Positions 25,770-37,561 of a DNA stretch of 64,000 nucleotides are shown here, in pieces (position 1 is the first letter of the stretch; every line of letters starts with the position of its first letter). The notes below the pieces were generated by a model, which made no database searches, was not told the DNA's origin, and saw only the letters and a program-made list of their open reading frames with translations. The position numbers were made by a program, and so were the translations under genes. The stretch comes from Pseudomonas entomophila (GTDB taxonomy: Bacteria > Pseudomonadota > Gammaproteobacteria > Pseudomonadales > Pseudomonadaceae), in assembly GCF_029193575.1 (NCBI RefSeq), contig NZ_JARGCS010000012.1, positions 592,495 through 656,494 of the forward strand, given 5' to 3'.

Positions 25770-26723
25770 TCAATGCACGCCCGGGTCGGCCACCAAGCGG
25801 CCGGTATCCTTGGTCAGCGCCTTGAGAAATTCCTGCTGCAGCTCCGGATCGTTGCGGGTCAGCTCGATCAGGCTCTGCTCCAGCTCGCTGGCTTCCTCTT
25901 CCAGGCCCAGCTCAGACAGGCGCTTGACCCGGTGCACCCATTGGCCGACATCATCGTCCTCAAGGTCATCGAAGATCAGTTCGTGGGCTTCCAGCAACTT
26001 GTTGCGCAGGCTGCCGCTGACCAGCAGGCTCGCATCGCCGCGTACGCCGTTGTCCTCGTCGGCCACCAGAAGGTGCAGGGTGCCGATGTGGTTGAGGTTC
26101 TGCTCCGAGAACGGGCTGTCGAGCAGGTTCAGGCGCAGCACGCCGTTGCGGTCGGTGGTCAGCTCGTGGGTCTTCTTGCCGGCCTTGACCTCCACCAGGC
26201 GCTCGCTCCAAGGCACGCTGGTGGCCTCTTCGCGCTTGCCCTTCTGCACCTCGCTGATACCTGCCAGGTTCTGCTGTGCGCGACCGTTGGACTGCACGTT
26301 CATGAACGGGTTGAGCCCGGCGACGCCGTAGTTCAGCCAGTCGTGCGTGACGCTTTGCGGCAGGTTGCCCAGGGCGAACACATTGACCACGTTGGCGCCG
26401 ATCCCGGCCACCACCGCCACCGCGCCCAGCGGGATCTCGTAGATCTCCCGCCACGGTTGGTAGGGCGTGTAGCGGTCGTAGCGGCGGGTGACCTCGAACT
26501 CGGTGACTTCGAAGCGCTTCTGCTCGTGGATGCGCACGCGCCGTTGCGGAAGCTCCATGACCTTGGGCTCGCCGACGTCGATTTGCAGGCTGTGCTCGAG
26601 CAGTTTGCGCTCGACGCGCTCCTCATGCTCGCTGCGCTGGGACATCTGGTTGGCGCAACCGCTGACGAGCAGGGCGCCGCAGAGCGCGGCGCCCCCCAGG
26701 GTAAAGGTACTTCGCTTGGACAT
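25770..26723 (-). CDS. Conserved lipoprotein of unknown function, upstream partner of proS
   Basis: 317 aa from the ATG at 26723 (MSKRSTFTLGG; an ATG two codons upstream is also possible). The N-terminus is a lipoprotein signal with lipobox LLVSGC (Cys at about residue 23). The mature part begins with Gln/Glu/Arg-rich helix (MSQRSEHEERVERKLLEHSLQ), has a Gly/Ala/Val-rich segment (IPLGAVAVVAGIGANVVNVFALG) that may contact the membrane, and an acidic C-terminal helical region. I do not recognise a named family; a gene in this position is conserved beside proS in pseudomonads (PA0955 in P. aeruginosa, from memory). It lies 21 nt downstream of the proS stop on the same strand, so the two are probably co-transcribed. 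Confidence 0.7.
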   Translation of the reverse strand: MSKRSTFTLGGAALCGALLVSGCANQMSQRSEHEERVERKLLEHSLQIDVGEPKVMELPQRRVRIHEQKRFEVTEFEVTRRYDRYTPYQPWREIYEIPLGAVAVVAGIGANVVNVFALGNLPQSVTHDWLNYGVAGLNPFMNVQSNGRAQQNLAGISEVQKGKREEATSVPWSERLVEVKAGKKTHELTTDRNGVLRLNLLDSPFSEQNLNHIGTLHLLVADEDNGVRGDASLLVSGSLRNKLLEAHELIFDDLEDDDVGQWVHRVKRLSELGLEEEASELEQSLIELTRNDPELQQEFLKALTKDTGRLVADPGVH

Positions 26724-26744
26724 GATCACTCGTGCATTGGGCTA

Positions 26745-28460
<1,716 letters not shown>

Positions 28461-28567
28461 GGGGAGCCGTGTCGATTGCCTGAATGTTTGAAATGACCCC
28501 GCATTGTACGGGGGCGAAACGAAAGCGTACAGAATGCCCCAGGGCGCGGCACTTGTCAGCCAAGAAA

Positions 28568-28595
28568 AAGCCCGGCGAGTGCCGGGCTTCTTCAG
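28568..28595 (-). terminator. Rho-independent terminator of oprD
   Basis: AAGCCCGGC-GAGT-GCCGGGCTT with AAGAAAA on its left, which is a T-run on the minus strand, 25 nt after the oprD stop. Confidence 0.85.
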
Positions 28596-28619
28596 ATGCG
28601 GGGCAGTGCAAGCCAGGGC

Positions 28620-29939
28620 TTACAGGATGCTCAGCGGGTACTCGACGATCAGGCGCAGTTCGTCGATGGAGTTGGAATCGTAGTAGACGCCATCGCTGGA
28701 GCGGTAGGTGGCCTGACGGACGCGCAAGCTCAGGTCCTTGGCCGGGCCGCTCTGCAGGACGTACTTGACATCGATGTCGCGTTCCCACTCTTTGCCGTTG
28801 TCGGTGGAGCTGGTTTGCGCACCGGTACCACGCGCATAACGGGTCATGAAGCTCAGGCCCGGGATGCCGTATTCAGCGAAGTTCAGGTCGTAGCGAGCCT
28901 GCCAGGATTTCTCGTCTTCGGCGTTGAAGTCCGAACGCGCGATGGAGTTGGCCAGGAAGATGCTGCCGCCGCCGTCGATTCCGTAGGCGTAGTCGCCATC
29001 GCCGCTGACTTTCTGGTAGGCCAGGGTGAAGGTGTGTGCACCAATGTTGTAAGCGGCCGAAAGGCTGGCTGCGACGTTGTCGAGCTTGTTGCTGCCGTCA
29101 GCTTTGGCAACGTAGGCGCCGGTGCGGTTGTCACCGATGGACTTGGTGTCATAGATGTTGAAGTCGAACACCAGGCCTTGCTTGTCGCTCAGCGGCACTG
29201 CCCAGTTGAGGTTGCCGTAGTACTTGCGGAAGTGATCTTCCACGCGCGAATAGTACAGGCTGGTGCTCAGGCCGTCGGTGATTGCGTAAGTACCGCCGAA
29301 CACATTGGCTTCGGTCAGGCCTGGGGTCTTGACCCCAGTATTACGGTTCTTGCCGAGAACGCTGTCCTTGTAGGTCTGGGCTTGGGCATTGAGACGGGTG
29401 AAGTGACCGGCGTTGAGCTCCAGGCCTTTGACTTCCTTGCTGGTCAGCAGGAAACCTTCGGCAACTTCTGGCAACAGACGGCTGTCGTCGGTAGCGAAGA
29501 CCGGCAGAGCGGTGTACTGGCCGCCGTACTTGAGGGTGGTGTCCGAGATGCGCATCTTGACTGCGCCATGAGCCTCGGAGTAATCGTCCTGGGAGCGACC
29601 GTCACTGCCGGTCGGGAACAGGCCGCTGCCCGCGCGACCTTTGCCGCTGTCCAGTTTCACACCCAGCAAGCCGATGGCATCCACACCAACGCCGACGGTG
29701 CCTTGGGTGAAGCCAGACTCGAAGGCGCCGTGGAAGCCCAGGCCGGTTTCTTCGGTGCGGCTCTTGCTGTCGGCCGGCGAGTTACGGAAGTCACGGCTGA
29801 AATACAGCATCCGGGTTTTGACGCTCAGTTTGCTGTCTTCGACAAAGCCCTTGGATTCATCTTGCGAAGAGGCTACGGCGAACTGCGAGGTCCCTGCCGC
29901 AACGGCCAGGGCGATCATGCTCCACTTCATCACGCGCAT
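28620..29939 (-). CDS. oprD: OprD-family outer-membrane porin
   Basis: 439 aa with a Sec signal peptide (MRVMKWSMIALAVAAGTSQFAVA, cleavage after about residue 23). OprD porins are 18-stranded barrels that admit basic amino acids, small peptides or carboxylates. The mature start (SSQDESKGFVEDSKLSVKTRMLYFSRDFRN in pieces) and the C-terminal DSNSIDELRLIVEYPLSIL are family-typical. Many aromatic-girdle strands are visible. The proS-oprD arrangement matches P. aeruginosa PA0956/PA0958, but the family is large and the substrate is unknown. GGAG precedes the ATG. Confidence 0.9.
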   Translation of the reverse strand: MRVMKWSMIALAVAAGTSQFAVASSQDESKGFVEDSKLSVKTRMLYFSRDFRNSPADSKSRTEETGLGFHGAFESGFTQGTVGVGVDAIGLLGVKLDSGKGRAGSGLFPTGSDGRSQDDYSEAHGAVKMRISDTTLKYGGQYTALPVFATDDSRLLPEVAEGFLLTSKEVKGLELNAGHFTRLNAQAQTYKDSVLGKNRNTGVKTPGLTEANVFGGTYAITDGLSTSLYYSRVEDHFRKYYGNLNWAVPLSDKQGLVFDFNIYDTKSIGDNRTGAYVAKADGSNKLDNVAASLSAAYNIGAHTFTLAYQKVSGDGDYAYGIDGGGSIFLANSIARSDFNAEDEKSWQARYDLNFAEYGIPGLSFMTRYARGTGAQTSSTDNGKEWERDIDVKYVLQSGPAKDLSLRVRQATYRSSDGVYYDSNSIDELRLIVEYPLSIL

Positions 29940-30670
29940 CGTGATTTGCTCCTTTGGTTTTAGGAAGAGTACCGCTGCGCCCAGGTTTTCTAGTTATCGG
30001 GGCAGCACTTTCTTTTTATGTCGGCGAAAATGTATATCACCTGACTGTTGTTGGCGATATGAAAAAAACATCCTTTCGGAAAGTTTATGCTCATGTCGCT
30101 CCCGGTTATATCCATGTCGCAAACCACGTCCCTTTTTTCGCGGCGTGTACTTCAGCGTTGTTTCCACGCCCGTCACCTGCCCGTAAAGAAAATGTGCCGG
30201 TGTGGTACTCCCTGGTAAACCTGTCGCTGTTGTTATCCATTCCGTCCACCCGACATTGCAGGTGTCGTGCCGACTTGGCGTAAAAAGAATGCAACAAGCG
30301 TGCACAAAAACGATCACCGTTGATGATTTTTTCACATTTGCTCTGGAAGGGCCTGCAAAGCACCGCAAATGCTGGGTTTTGCTCGCTTGATGGCCGGGCT
30401 GTTTTCAGGGCGGGTTGCGTCAAGGAAAGCTGCCTTGAAAGTCAATGTGTTACCGCGCACTGTTCATCCTGAGTAGTTTTTTGCGGGCAGGTGTGGGTTG
30501 GTCGACATTTGTCGCCTCATTTTGGTGCGAAAAGTAGCGATGTGTTACCGCGTGTGGCATTGCGCTATCAGGTGTGGGGCAAAAAGGGTGCGAGGCCTGG
30601 CGCGCGGCGAGGTATCCTGCGTCAATGTGCCGGCAGTGGTTGTCGGTTGGGGTTTCGAGGAGGTTTTGTC
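29940..30670. other. Long AT-richer intergenic region between oprD and the HIT gene
   Basis: About 730 nt between divergent oprD and the HIT-domain gene. It is visibly richer in A and T than its surroundings, as expected of a long oprD leader with several regulator sites. A 13-nt direct repeat, ATGTGTTACCGCG, occurs at 30445-30457 and 30540-30552. No credible gene is seen; short frames here lack starts with ribosome sites or family resemblance. Confidence 0.5.
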
Positions 30671-31090
30671 GTGTTCGACCTGGATTCGCGTCTGCAGCAG
30701 GATTCCCTGGTGCTGGGGGATTTCCCGCTATGCCGTTTGTTGCTGAGCAGGGACGCCAATTACCCCTGGTTCATTCTGGTGCCGCGACGTGTGGACGTCA
30801 GTGAGTTGTTCCAGCTGGATGCCGCCGACCAGCAGCAGCTCTGGAAAGAGACCACCTACCTGGCGGAAACCCTCAAGGATGGCTTCGCCGCCGACAAGAT
30901 GAACGTGGCGACCTTGGGCAACGTGGTCAGCCAGCTGCACATGCACGTGATCGTGCGTCGCCGTGACGATGCCGCCTGGCCGGCGCCGGTGTGGGGCAAG
31001 GCGCCAGCCGTTGAGTATGCGCCGGAGCAGGTCGAGGCCATCCGCCAGCGCCTGCGTGCGCTGTTGGGCGACGAATTCAAGGAGGTGTGA
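30671..31090 (+). CDS. HIT-domain nucleotide hydrolase/transferase-like protein
   Basis: 139 aa from a GTG at 30671 preceded by GAGGAGG at about 7 nt; the longer frame upstream is Arg/Gly-rich and not family-like. HIT proteins hydrolyse or transfer nucleotide monophosphates through a His triad. Recognisable are [19 protein letters not shown] (residues about 31-49) and [20 protein letters not shown] (about 81-100). The triad reads QLHMHV, so the first His of the canonical HxHxH is Gln; the central catalytic His is kept. This form is common in the bacterial subgroup. slyX starts 5 nt downstream. Confidence 0.85.
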   Translation: MFDLDSRLQQDSLVLGDFPLCRLLLSRDANYPWFILVPRRVDVSELFQLDAADQQQLWKETTYLAETLKDGFAADKMNVATLGNVVSQLHMHVIVRRRDDAAWPAPVWGKAPAVEYAPEQVEAIRQRLRALLGDEFKEV

Positions 31091-31095
31091 GGCGT

Positions 31096-31302
31096 ATGTC
31101 GTTGGAATCGCGCGTCATCGAACTGGAAACCCGTCAGGCGTTCCAGGACGACACCATCCAGGCGCTCAATGATGTGCTGGTGGAGCAGGGGCAGGTGATC
31201 GAGCGCCTGCAATTGCAGATGGCCGAACTGATCAAGCGTTATGAAGAGATGGTCGGCCAGTACGAGGCCGGTGGGGAGGAGGCCCCGCCGCCTCATTATT
31301 GA
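31096..31302 (+). CDS. slyX: SlyX family coiled-coil protein
   Basis: 68 aa from the ATG at 31096. A short acidic coiled coil ([30 protein letters not shown] in pieces, residues about 2-50) ending with the diagnostic PPPHY at the C-terminus. SlyX is conserved but its function is unknown; in E. coli it lies near slyD. Here it follows the HIT gene by 5 nt and is probably co-transcribed with it. Confidence 0.93.
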   Translation: MSLESRVIELETRQAFQDDTIQALNDVLVEQGQVIERLQLQMAELIKRYEEMVGQYEAGGEEAPPPHY

Positions 31303-31323
31303 GGGCGGCAGGGTTGGGTGCGC

Positions 31324-31917
31324 TCAGCGACGGGTGACCGCGACCACGTCCTCGGCCTGCAGGCCCTTGTCGCGGTGCATCACCGAGAACTCCACGCGCT
31401 GGCCTTCGACCAGCACGCGGTGGCCTTCACCGCGGATGGCGCGGAAGTGCACGAAGATATCGTCGCCGGAGTCGCGGGAAATGAAGCCGAAGCCCTTGGA
31501 CGTGTTGAACCACTTCACGGTGCCAGTATCGCGCTTGCCGCCATCCGGCAGCGGTACTGGGTTGGTGCGTGGTTTGCGGCTGCCGCGGGCAAGGTTGGCG
31601 CCCAGGTGCAGGGCGGCTGCCAGTGCGGCGCAGAACAGGGCAGGGGCATTGCCCAATTCCGGGCGGGCCAGCAGGGTGATGGTCTGCAGGATCACCGCCA
31701 CTACCAGCAGGGTGCTCGCCAGGCGTTGCAGCAGTTGCCGAGTACCTTGGTAGTAGTGCGGCACGACTGGGGCCAGGATCAGGTTGAGCAGGCCAAGCAG
31801 TCCAAGGTAGACAGCTTCGGGTTGCTGTAGAAAGGGTGTCGCGTCGGTTCTGAGGCTGGGGATGAGCGACAGCAGCAAAGCCGCCACGCCCGTCACCAGA
31901 TGGACGATCTTGAACAT
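31324..31917 (-). CDS. Membrane-anchored cold-shock domain protein
   Basis: 197 aa from the ATG at 31917 ([22 protein letters not shown]). The N-terminal ~110 residues hold about four hydrophobic segments (residues about 3-20, 35-52, 65-85, 92-108). The C-terminal ~70 residues form a cold-shock domain with RNP1 [11 protein letters not shown] and RNP2 DIFVHFRAI, preceded by [12 protein letters not shown]. This would tether a single-strand nucleic-acid-binding domain to the inner membrane. A longer upstream frame exists but runs through the leader and is not favoured. Role unknown. Confidence 0.8.
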   Translation of the reverse strand: MFKIVHLVTGVAALLLSLIPSLRTDATPFLQQPEAVYLGLLGLLNLILAPVVPHYYQGTRQLLQRLASTLLVVAVILQTITLLARPELGNAPALFCAALAAALHLGANLARGSRKPRTNPVPLPDGGKRDTGTVKWFNTSKGFGFISRDSGDDIFVHFRAIRGEGHRVLVEGQRVEFSVMHRDKGLQAEDVVAVTRR

Positions 31918-32197
31918 TGGGTTAGGCTCACAGTTGGATAAGTCGATCACAGGAAGAGCGGGCAGCACGGTGCGCAGGTGTGGAAAAGGCGCGATCACGT
32001 GACTGGCCAGCCTATGCACCCGGCAATAAAAGTCCGCACGGGTGGCACGCTGCCTATTTAACCGCAAAGGCGCAGGCTTCTCAAACCGTAGGCCGGTGCG
32101 ACTGATGCGCAGCCATCTGTCGCATGCGGCGGGGTGCAACTCTTGATAGAGTGTTTTTGCCCGCTTGATCATCAAGCCTTAAGGAAAGGGGAGATTC

Positions 32198-32671
32198 ATG
32201 GCAATCGATATCGGTATCAGCGAAGAAGATCGCAAGTCCATCGTTGACGGGTTGTCTCGCCTGTTGTCGGATACTTACGTGCTGTACCTGAAAACCCATA
32301 ACTTCCACTGGAACGTCACTGGCCCGTCGTTTCGCACGCTGCACCTGATGTTCGAAGAGCAGTACAACGAATTGGCCCTGGCCGTCGACTCGATCGCCGA
32401 GCGCATTCGTGCCCTGGGCTTCCCCGCGCCGGGTTCGTATGCCTTCTATGCGCGGCATTCTTCCATCAAGGAAGAAGAAGGCGTCCCGGCCGCGGACGAG
32501 ATGATTCGCCAGTTGGTTCAGGGCCAGGAGGCGGTCGTGCGCACGGCGCGCAGTATCTTCCCGGTCGTGGACAAGGTCAGTGACGAGCCGACCGCCGACC
32601 TGCTGACCCAGCGCATGCAGGTACACGAGAAGACGGCGTGGATGCTGCGGGTATTGCTCGACGGCAAGTGA
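32198..32671 (+). CDS. Dps-family ferritin-like DNA-protection protein
   Basis: 157 aa. Dps proteins form 12-subunit cages that oxidise Fe2+ with hydrogen peroxide and protect DNA. The ferroxidase motif is clear: [27 protein letters not shown] (residues about 29-55, written in part), followed by [11 protein letters not shown] (about 63-73). AAGGAAAGGGG lies just upstream of the ATG. A terminator follows at 32690. Whether it binds DNA directly cannot be told, as the N-terminus is short and not strongly basic. Confidence 0.93.
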   Translation: MAIDIGISEEDRKSIVDGLSRLLSDTYVLYLKTHNFHWNVTGPSFRTLHLMFEEQYNELALAVDSIAERIRALGFPAPGSYAFYARHSSIKEEEGVPAADEMIRQLVQGQEAVVRTARSIFPVVDKVSDEPTADLLTQRMQVHEKTAWMLRVLLDGK

Positions 32672-32689
32672 CCTCGCCAGCGCTAAGCC

Positions 32690-32724
32690 AGCCCGGCCCG
32701 GTTTTCCGGCGCCGGGCTTTTCTT
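32690..32724 (+). terminator. Rho-independent terminator of the Dps gene
   Basis: AGCCCGGC...GCCGGGCT, with an inner CCGG-TTTT-CCGG stem, followed by TTTCTTT, 19 nt after the stop. Confidence 0.85.
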
Positions 32725-32827
32725 TGCACAAGGAAACCCTTGTCGCTGCTTTCCGGCGCCGTGACGGCGCTTCATTGCCCGACCCAGAAGGGTTTTCGTG
32801 CAATGACAAAGGAAGTGGTGGTGACGT

Positions 32828-33145
32828 ATGGCGCAAGCAGGCAAGTTCGGTGGCTGGCCGGTCAAGGAGTGCAGGGACCCATTCAGGAATGATTTCGACA
32901 TGCGGCGTATCGTGCCGGTTTCACGTTCGGTGCGGCTCAATGGTTTCGCCACCTGCCTGCGCCTGGAGGCTGTTTACTGGCAGATCCTCGAGCGTATAGC
33001 CGAAGCCAATGGCTGTTCGGTGAGCGCGGTGCTTTCCTATATTGATCGGGAGGTGCACCTGCGCCAGGGCGGCGTGCGCAATTTCAGTGGTTTGATCCGC
33101 GTGGTCTGTGTCGCCTGGCTGCTCGAGCCGCCGAGCGCGCACTGA
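32828..33145 (+). CDS. Ribbon-helix-helix domain protein (RHH_4-like)
   Basis: 105 aa. The central and C-terminal part (residues about 33-100) fits the small RHH_4 type: SRSVRLNGFATCLRLEAVYWQILERIAEANGCSVSAVLSYID in pieces, then FSGLIRVVCVAWL. Such proteins are presumed DNA-binding regulators. Two starts are possible: the ATG at 32828 with a GGTGG upstream, or the internal ATG at 32900 (MRRIVPVSRSVRLNG), which gives the family's compact size. Standing alone after the Dps gene terminator; its target is unknown. Confidence 0.75.
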   Translation: MAQAGKFGGWPVKECRDPFRNDFDMRRIVPVSRSVRLNGFATCLRLEAVYWQILERIAEANGCSVSAVLSYIDREVHLRQGGVRNFSGLIRVVCVAWLLEPPSAH

Positions 33146-33238
33146 TCGCCGGGCGGGCTGCACTGCTCTCCTTAACCATATATAATCCCGCTTTTTGCTG
33201 CCCCGGCAGCCAGCGACAGGGTTGAGCGAGAGACACCC

Positions 33239-33460
33239 ATGCCTCTTTATGACTATCAATGCGCCGCCTGCGACCACCGCCTGGAGGCGTTGCAGAAGAT
33301 CAGCGCGGCGCCTTTGACCGATTGCCCGGCCTGCCAGGCGCCGGCGCTGAAGAAACAACTGTCGGTACCCGGCTTTCGCCTGAGCGGCAATGGTTGGTAC
33401 GAAACCGATTTCAAGACCGGGGCGAAGAAGAACCTGGCAGGCGGCGACAAGGCCGACTGA
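33239..33460 (+). CDS. FmdB-family zinc-ribbon protein
   Basis: 73 aa. Starts MPLYDYQCAACDHRLEALQKIS with two CxxC pairs (CAAC at residues about 8-11, CPAC at about 31-34) that form a small zinc ribbon, then the family's LKKQLSVPGFRLSGNGWYETDFK. Members are of unknown function and often sit next to aspS, as here (95 nt upstream). Confidence 0.92.
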   Translation: MPLYDYQCAACDHRLEALQKISAAPLTDCPACQAPALKKQLSVPGFRLSGNGWYETDFKTGAKKNLAGGDKAD

Positions 33461-33554
33461 GTTGAAGTGCAGCGACCGGGTCTTGCACTATTAGCCCCTT
33501 GGGCGGCCAAGACCTCCACCGAATACACGAATCACGAGAAGCGAAACCACCATC

Positions 33555-35330
33555 ATGATGCGCAGCCATTATTGCGGCCAACTGAACGAGAGCCTGGACG
33601 GCCAGGAAGTCACCCTTTGCGGCTGGGTCCATCGTCGCCGCGACCACGGCGGGGTGATCTTCCTCGACATCCGTGACCGCGAAGGCATGGCCCAGGTCGT
33701 GTTCGACCCGGATCGCGCCGACACCTTCGCCGCTGCCGACCGCGTGCGCAGCGAATACGTGGTGCAGATCACCGGCAAGGTGCGCAAGCGTCCGGAAGGT
33801 GCGGTGAACCCGAACATGGCGTCCGGCGCCATCGAGATCCTGGGTTACCAGCTGACCGTGCTCAACGAAGCCGAGACGCCGCCCTTCCCGTTGAATGAAT
33901 ATTCCGACGTGGGCGAAGAAACCCGTCTGCGCTATCGCTTCATCGACCTGCGCCGTCCGGAGATGGCCGACAAGCTGCGCCTGCGTTCGCGCATCACCAG
34001 CAGCATTCGGCGCTTCCTCGACGAGAACGGCTTCCTCGACGTCGAGACGCCGATCCTCACCCGTGCCACCCCGGAAGGCGCGCGCGACTACCTGGTACCG
34101 AGCCGCACCCATGCCGGCAGCTTCTTCGCCCTGCCGCAGTCGCCGCAGCTGTTCAAGCAACTGCTGATGGTCGCCGGCTTCGACCGCTACTACCAGATCG
34201 CCAAGTGCTTCCGCGACGAAGACCTGCGTGCCGACCGCCAGCCGGAATTCACCCAGATCGACATCGAGACCAGCTTCCTCGACGAATCCGAGATCATGGG
34301 CCTGACCGAAGGCATGATCCGCAAGCTGTTCAAGGAAGTGCTGGACCTGGAGTTCGGTGAGTTCCCGCACATGACCTTTGAGGAGGCCATGCGCCGCTAC
34401 GGTTCCGACAAGCCGGACCTGCGCAACCCGCTGGAGCTGGTCGACGTTGCCGACCAACTCAAGGATGTCGACTTCAAGGTCTTCGCCGGCCCTGCCAACG
34501 ATCCGAAGTGCCGCGTCACCGCGCTGCGCCTGCCGGGCGGCGCCAGCATGCCGCGCAGCAAGATCGACGAGTACACCAAGTTCGTCGGCATCTATGGCGC
34601 CAAGGGCCTGGCCTACATCAAGGTCAACGAGCGTGCCAAGGGCGTCGACGGCCTGCAGTCGCCTATCGTCAAGAACATCCCCGAGGCCAACCTCAACGTG
34701 ATCCTCGATCGCGTCGGCGCGGTCGATGGCGACATCGTGTTCTTCGGTGCCGACAAGTTCAAGGTGGTCAGCGAGGCCCTGGGCGCGCTGCGTATCCGCC
34801 TGGGCCACGACTTCGACCTGCTGACCTGCCAGTGGGCGCCGATGTGGGTCGTCGACTTCCCGATGTTCGAAGAGAACGAAGACGGCAGCTTCACCGCCTT
34901 GCACCACCCGTTCACCGCGCCGAAGTGCTCGCCTGAAGAGCTGGAGGCCAACCCGGCCACCGCGCTGTCGCGTGCCTACGACATGGTCCTGAACGGCACT
35001 GAGCTGGGTGGTGGTTCGATCCGTATTCACCGCAAGGAAATGCAACAGGCGGTGTTCCGTCTGCTGGGCATCGAGGCGGCGGAACAGGAAGAGAAGTTCG
35101 GCTTCCTGCTCGATGCGCTGAAGTTCGGTGCACCGCCTCACGGCGGCCTGGCCTTCGGCCTGGACCGTCTGGTCATGCTGATGACTGGCGCGCAGTCGAT
35201 CCGTGAAGTGATCGCCTTCCCGAAAACCCAGAGCGCGGCCTGTGTCATGACCCAGGCCCCAGGCCTGGTGGATGCCAAGGCTCTGCGCGAGCTGCACATC
35301 CGTCTGCGCGAGCAGACCAAGGTCGAGTAA
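33555..35330 (+). CDS. aspS: Aspartyl-tRNA synthetase (probably non-discriminating type)
   Basis: 591 aa. Charges tRNA-Asp. The N-terminal OB-fold anticodon-binding domain spans about 1-105, the class II catalytic core about 130-560 with the bacterial GAD insertion at about 285-420. Motif 2 ([18 protein letters not shown], residues about 217-234) and motif 3 ([15 protein letters not shown], about 531-545) are intact. In pseudomonads AspRS is non-discriminating and also charges tRNA-Asn for the amidotransferase route; whether that holds here would need an absence of asnS, which is outside the window. Confidence 0.98.
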   Translation: MMRSHYCGQLNESLDGQEVTLCGWVHRRRDHGGVIFLDIRDREGMAQVVFDPDRADTFAAADRVRSEYVVQITGKVRKRPEGAVNPNMASGAIEILGYQLTVLNEAETPPFPLNEYSDVGEETRLRYRFIDLRRPEMADKLRLRSRITSSIRRFLDENGFLDVETPILTRATPEGARDYLVPSRTHAGSFFALPQSPQLFKQLLMVAGFDRYYQIAKCFRDEDLRADRQPEFTQIDIETSFLDESEIMGLTEGMIRKLFKEVLDLEFGEFPHMTFEEAMRRYGSDKPDLRNPLELVDVADQLKDVDFKVFAGPANDPKCRVTALRLPGGASMPRSKIDEYTKFVGIYGAKGLAYIKVNERAKGVDGLQSPIVKNIPEANLNVILDRVGAVDGDIVFFGADKFKVVSEALGALRIRLGHDFDLLTCQWAPMWVVDFPMFEENEDGSFTALHHPFTAPKCSPEELEANPATALSRAYDMVLNGTELGGGSIRIHRKEMQQAVFRLLGIEAAEQEEKFGFLLDALKFGAPPHGGLAFGLDRLVMLMTGAQSIREVIAFPKTQSAACVMTQAPGLVDAKALRELHIRLREQTKVE

Positions 35331-35441
35331 GCGACCTGCGGGTGCCCTTTCGCCGGGGCGCCCACGCGCTTCGGCGCAGCATTTCTCGTGTTCCGCCCTT
35401 CGGGGCGGAACCTGTTTTTGTTTCAAGGATTTGGAGTCGTT

Positions 35442-36188
35442 ATGGCAGGTCATTCCAAGTGGGCGAACATCAAGCACCGCAAAGAGCGCCAGGATGCCAA
35501 GAGAGGCAAGATCTTCACCAAGTGGATCCGCGAACTGACCGTCGCCGCCAAGCAGGGCGGGCCTGACCCAGCCTCCAACCCGCGTCTGCGCCTGGCCCTG
35601 GACAAGGCCCTGGGCGCCAACATGAGCCGCGACATCATCGACCGCGCCGTGGCGCGTGGCGCTGGCACCAATGAAAGCGACAACGTCGAGGAGCTGACCT
35701 ACGAAGGTTACGGCCCGGGTGGCGTGGCGATCATGGTCGAGGCCATGACCGATAACCGTAACCGCACCGCCGCCGCCGTGCGCCATGCCTTCACCAAGTG
35801 TGGCGGCAACCTCGGCACCGACGGTTCCGTGGCCTACCTGTTCGAGCGCAAGGGGCAGCTCAGCTTCGCTGCGGGCGTCGAAGAGGACGCGCTGATGGAG
35901 GCGGCAATGGAAGCGGATGCCGACGACGTGCTGGCCAACGATGATGGCTCCTTCGACGTCTTCACGTCGTTCAATAGCTTCTACGCCGTGCGTAATGCGC
36001 TGGAAGAGGCGGGTTTCAAGGCCGCTGATGCGGAAATCGTCATGCAGCCGACCACCAGTGCCGAGCTCGACCAGGACGGTGCGGAGAAGGTGCTCAAGCT
36101 GATCGACATGCTCGAGGACCTGGACGACGTGCAGAACGTCTATTCCAACGCGCAGATTTCCGACGAGATCCTGGAAAAACTCGGCTAA
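35442..36188 (+). CDS. yebC: YebC/TACO1-family protein
   Basis: 248 aa from the ATG at 35442 ([32 protein letters not shown] in pieces). The family includes transcriptional regulators and, more recently, translation factors that relieve ribosome stalling on proline-rich stretches. The conserved N-terminus, [19 protein letters not shown] (residues about 93-111) and the acidic C-terminal domain are normal. It lies between aspS and ruvC, the standard order. A REP pair follows. Confidence 0.96.
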   Translation: MAGHSKWANIKHRKERQDAKRGKIFTKWIRELTVAAKQGGPDPASNPRLRLALDKALGANMSRDIIDRAVARGAGTNESDNVEELTYEGYGPGGVAIMVEAMTDNRNRTAAAVRHAFTKCGGNLGTDGSVAYLFERKGQLSFAAGVEEDALMEAAMEADADDVLANDDGSFDVFTSFNSFYAVRNALEEAGFKAADAEIVMQPTTSAELDQDGAEKVLKLIDMLEDLDDVQNVYSNAQISDEILEKLG

Positions 36189-36208
36189 GGTTTTTCCTTG
36201 GCCTTCTG

Positions 36209-36284
36209 GGCCTCTTCGCGGGCAAGCCCGCTCCCACAGGCGCCGCGTGGTGCTCGTGGGGGCGGGCTTGCCCGCGAAGAGGCC
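36209..36284. repeat. Inverted REP pair (REPIN)
   Basis: GGCCTCTTCGCGGGCAAGCC and its inverted partner GGGCTTGCCCGCGAAGAGGCC flank about 35 nt. A classic P. putida-type REP doublet between yebC and ruvC. Confidence 0.85.
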
Positions 36285-36313
36285 GGTGAAAAATGTAAAG
36301 AACCGCAGGCTTT

Positions 36314-36838
36314 ATGACGCTGATTCTTGGTATCGACCCCGGCTCGCGGATCACCGGCTACGGTGTGGTCCGCCAGACCGCCCGTGGCTGCGAGTACGTG
36401 GCTTCCGGCTGCATCCGCACGGGCAGTGGTGAATTGCACGAGCGCCTGCAGGTGGTTTTTCGCGGCGTGAGCGAGATCATTCGCCTGCATGGCCCTGTCA
36501 CCATGGGCATCGAGCGGGTGTTCATGGCGCGCAACGCCGACTCGGCGCTCAAGCTTGGCCAGGCGCGTGGCGCGGCGATCGTCGCCGCAGCCGAGGCGGG
36601 CCTGGAGATCGCCGAGTACAGCGCCAGCCAGGTGAAGCAGGCGGTGGCGGGCACTGGCGGGGCCAACAAGGAACAGGTGATGCTGATGGTCATGCACCTG
36701 CTCAAGCTGACCCAGAAGCCGCAGGTCGACGCCTCCGATGCCCTGGCCATCGCCCTGTGCCATGCCCATACCCGCTCCAGCCTGGTGCCCCATGGCCTGG
36801 CCACGGCACGGCGACGCGGCGGGCGCTTGCGTCTGTAA
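36314..36838 (+). CDS. ruvC: Holliday junction resolvase RuvC
   Basis: 174 aa. Cuts four-way junctions in concert with RuvAB. The acidic active-site residues are in [17 protein letters not shown] (Asp at about residue 7), [10 protein letters not shown] (Glu at about 67) and [14 protein letters not shown] (Asps at about 139-142). First gene of ruvCAB; ruvA starts 108 nt downstream. Confidence 0.97.
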   Translation: MTLILGIDPGSRITGYGVVRQTARGCEYVASGCIRTGSGELHERLQVVFRGVSEIIRLHGPVTMGIERVFMARNADSALKLGQARGAAIVAAAEAGLEIAEYSASQVKQAVAGTGGANKEQVMLMVMHLLKLTQKPQVDASDALAIALCHAHTRSSLVPHGLATARRRGGRLRL

Positions 36839-36946
36839 CCGCTTCATGCCCTGATACACATTTTGTCCGGGTGAAACGCTCACCCCTTGCATTTGCTGAT
36901 AGGGTTGTCCGGTCTCTGGCCGGTGCCCGAGAGGAAGGATCGGAAC

Positions 36947-37561
36947 GTGATTGGACGTTTGCGCGGCACCCTGGCGGAAAAACAGCCGCCGCACCTGATT
37001 ATCGACGTCAATGGCCTGGGCTATGAGCTGGAGGTGCCAATGACCACCCTGTACCGCCTGCCCAAGGTCGGCGAAGCGGTCACCCTGCACACGCACTTGG
37101 TGGTGCGCGAGGACGCCCACCTGCTCTACGGCTTTGCCGAGAAGCGCGAACGCGAGCTGTTCCGTGAGCTTATCCGGCTGAACGGCGTCGGCCCCAAGCT
37201 GGCCCTGGCGCTGATGTCGGGCCTGGAGGTCGACGAGTTGGTGCGCTGTGTCCAGGCCCAGGACGCTTCGGCGCTGGTGCGCGTGCCCGGCGTCGGCAAG
37301 AAGACCGCCGAGCGTCTGCTGGTCGAACTCAAGGACCGCTTCAAGGCGTGGGAAACCTCGCCAGCCATGTTCACCCTGGTCTCCGATGGCCCGCTGCCGG
37401 TGGCCAGCAACTCGAGTGCCGAGGCCGATGCCGTCAGCGCCCTGATCTCGCTCGGCTACAAGCCACAGGAGGCCAGCAAGGCGGTTTCGGCCATCGAGGG
37501 CAAGGCCAACCTGAGCAGTGAGGAACTGATCCGCCGTAGCCTCAAAGGAATGATCAAGTGA
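36947..37561 (+). CDS. ruvA: Holliday junction branch-migration protein RuvA
   Basis: 204 aa from a GTG at 36947, giving [27 protein letters not shown] in pieces; GAGGAAGGAT lies upstream. RuvA binds the junction as a tetramer and loads RuvB. Domain I is about 1-64, the two helix-hairpin-helix motifs [16 protein letters not shown] and [19 protein letters not shown] occupy about 72-130, and domain III (about 155-204), which touches RuvB, is intact. Its stop overlaps the ruvB start by 4 nt (GTGA). Confidence 0.97.
   Translation: MIGRLRGTLAEKQPPHLIIDVNGLGYELEVPMTTLYRLPKVGEAVTLHTHLVVREDAHLLYGFAEKRERELFRELIRLNGVGPKLALALMSGLEVDELVRCVQAQDASALVRVPGVGKKTAERLLVELKDRFKAWETSPAMFTLVSDGPLPVASNSSAEADAVSALISLGYKPQEASKAVSAIEGKANLSSEELIRRSLKGMIK

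Noticed and set aside
33411..35786. 791-codon minus-strand frame opposite aspS
   Set aside because: Shadow of aspS and the start of yebC, without domains of its own.
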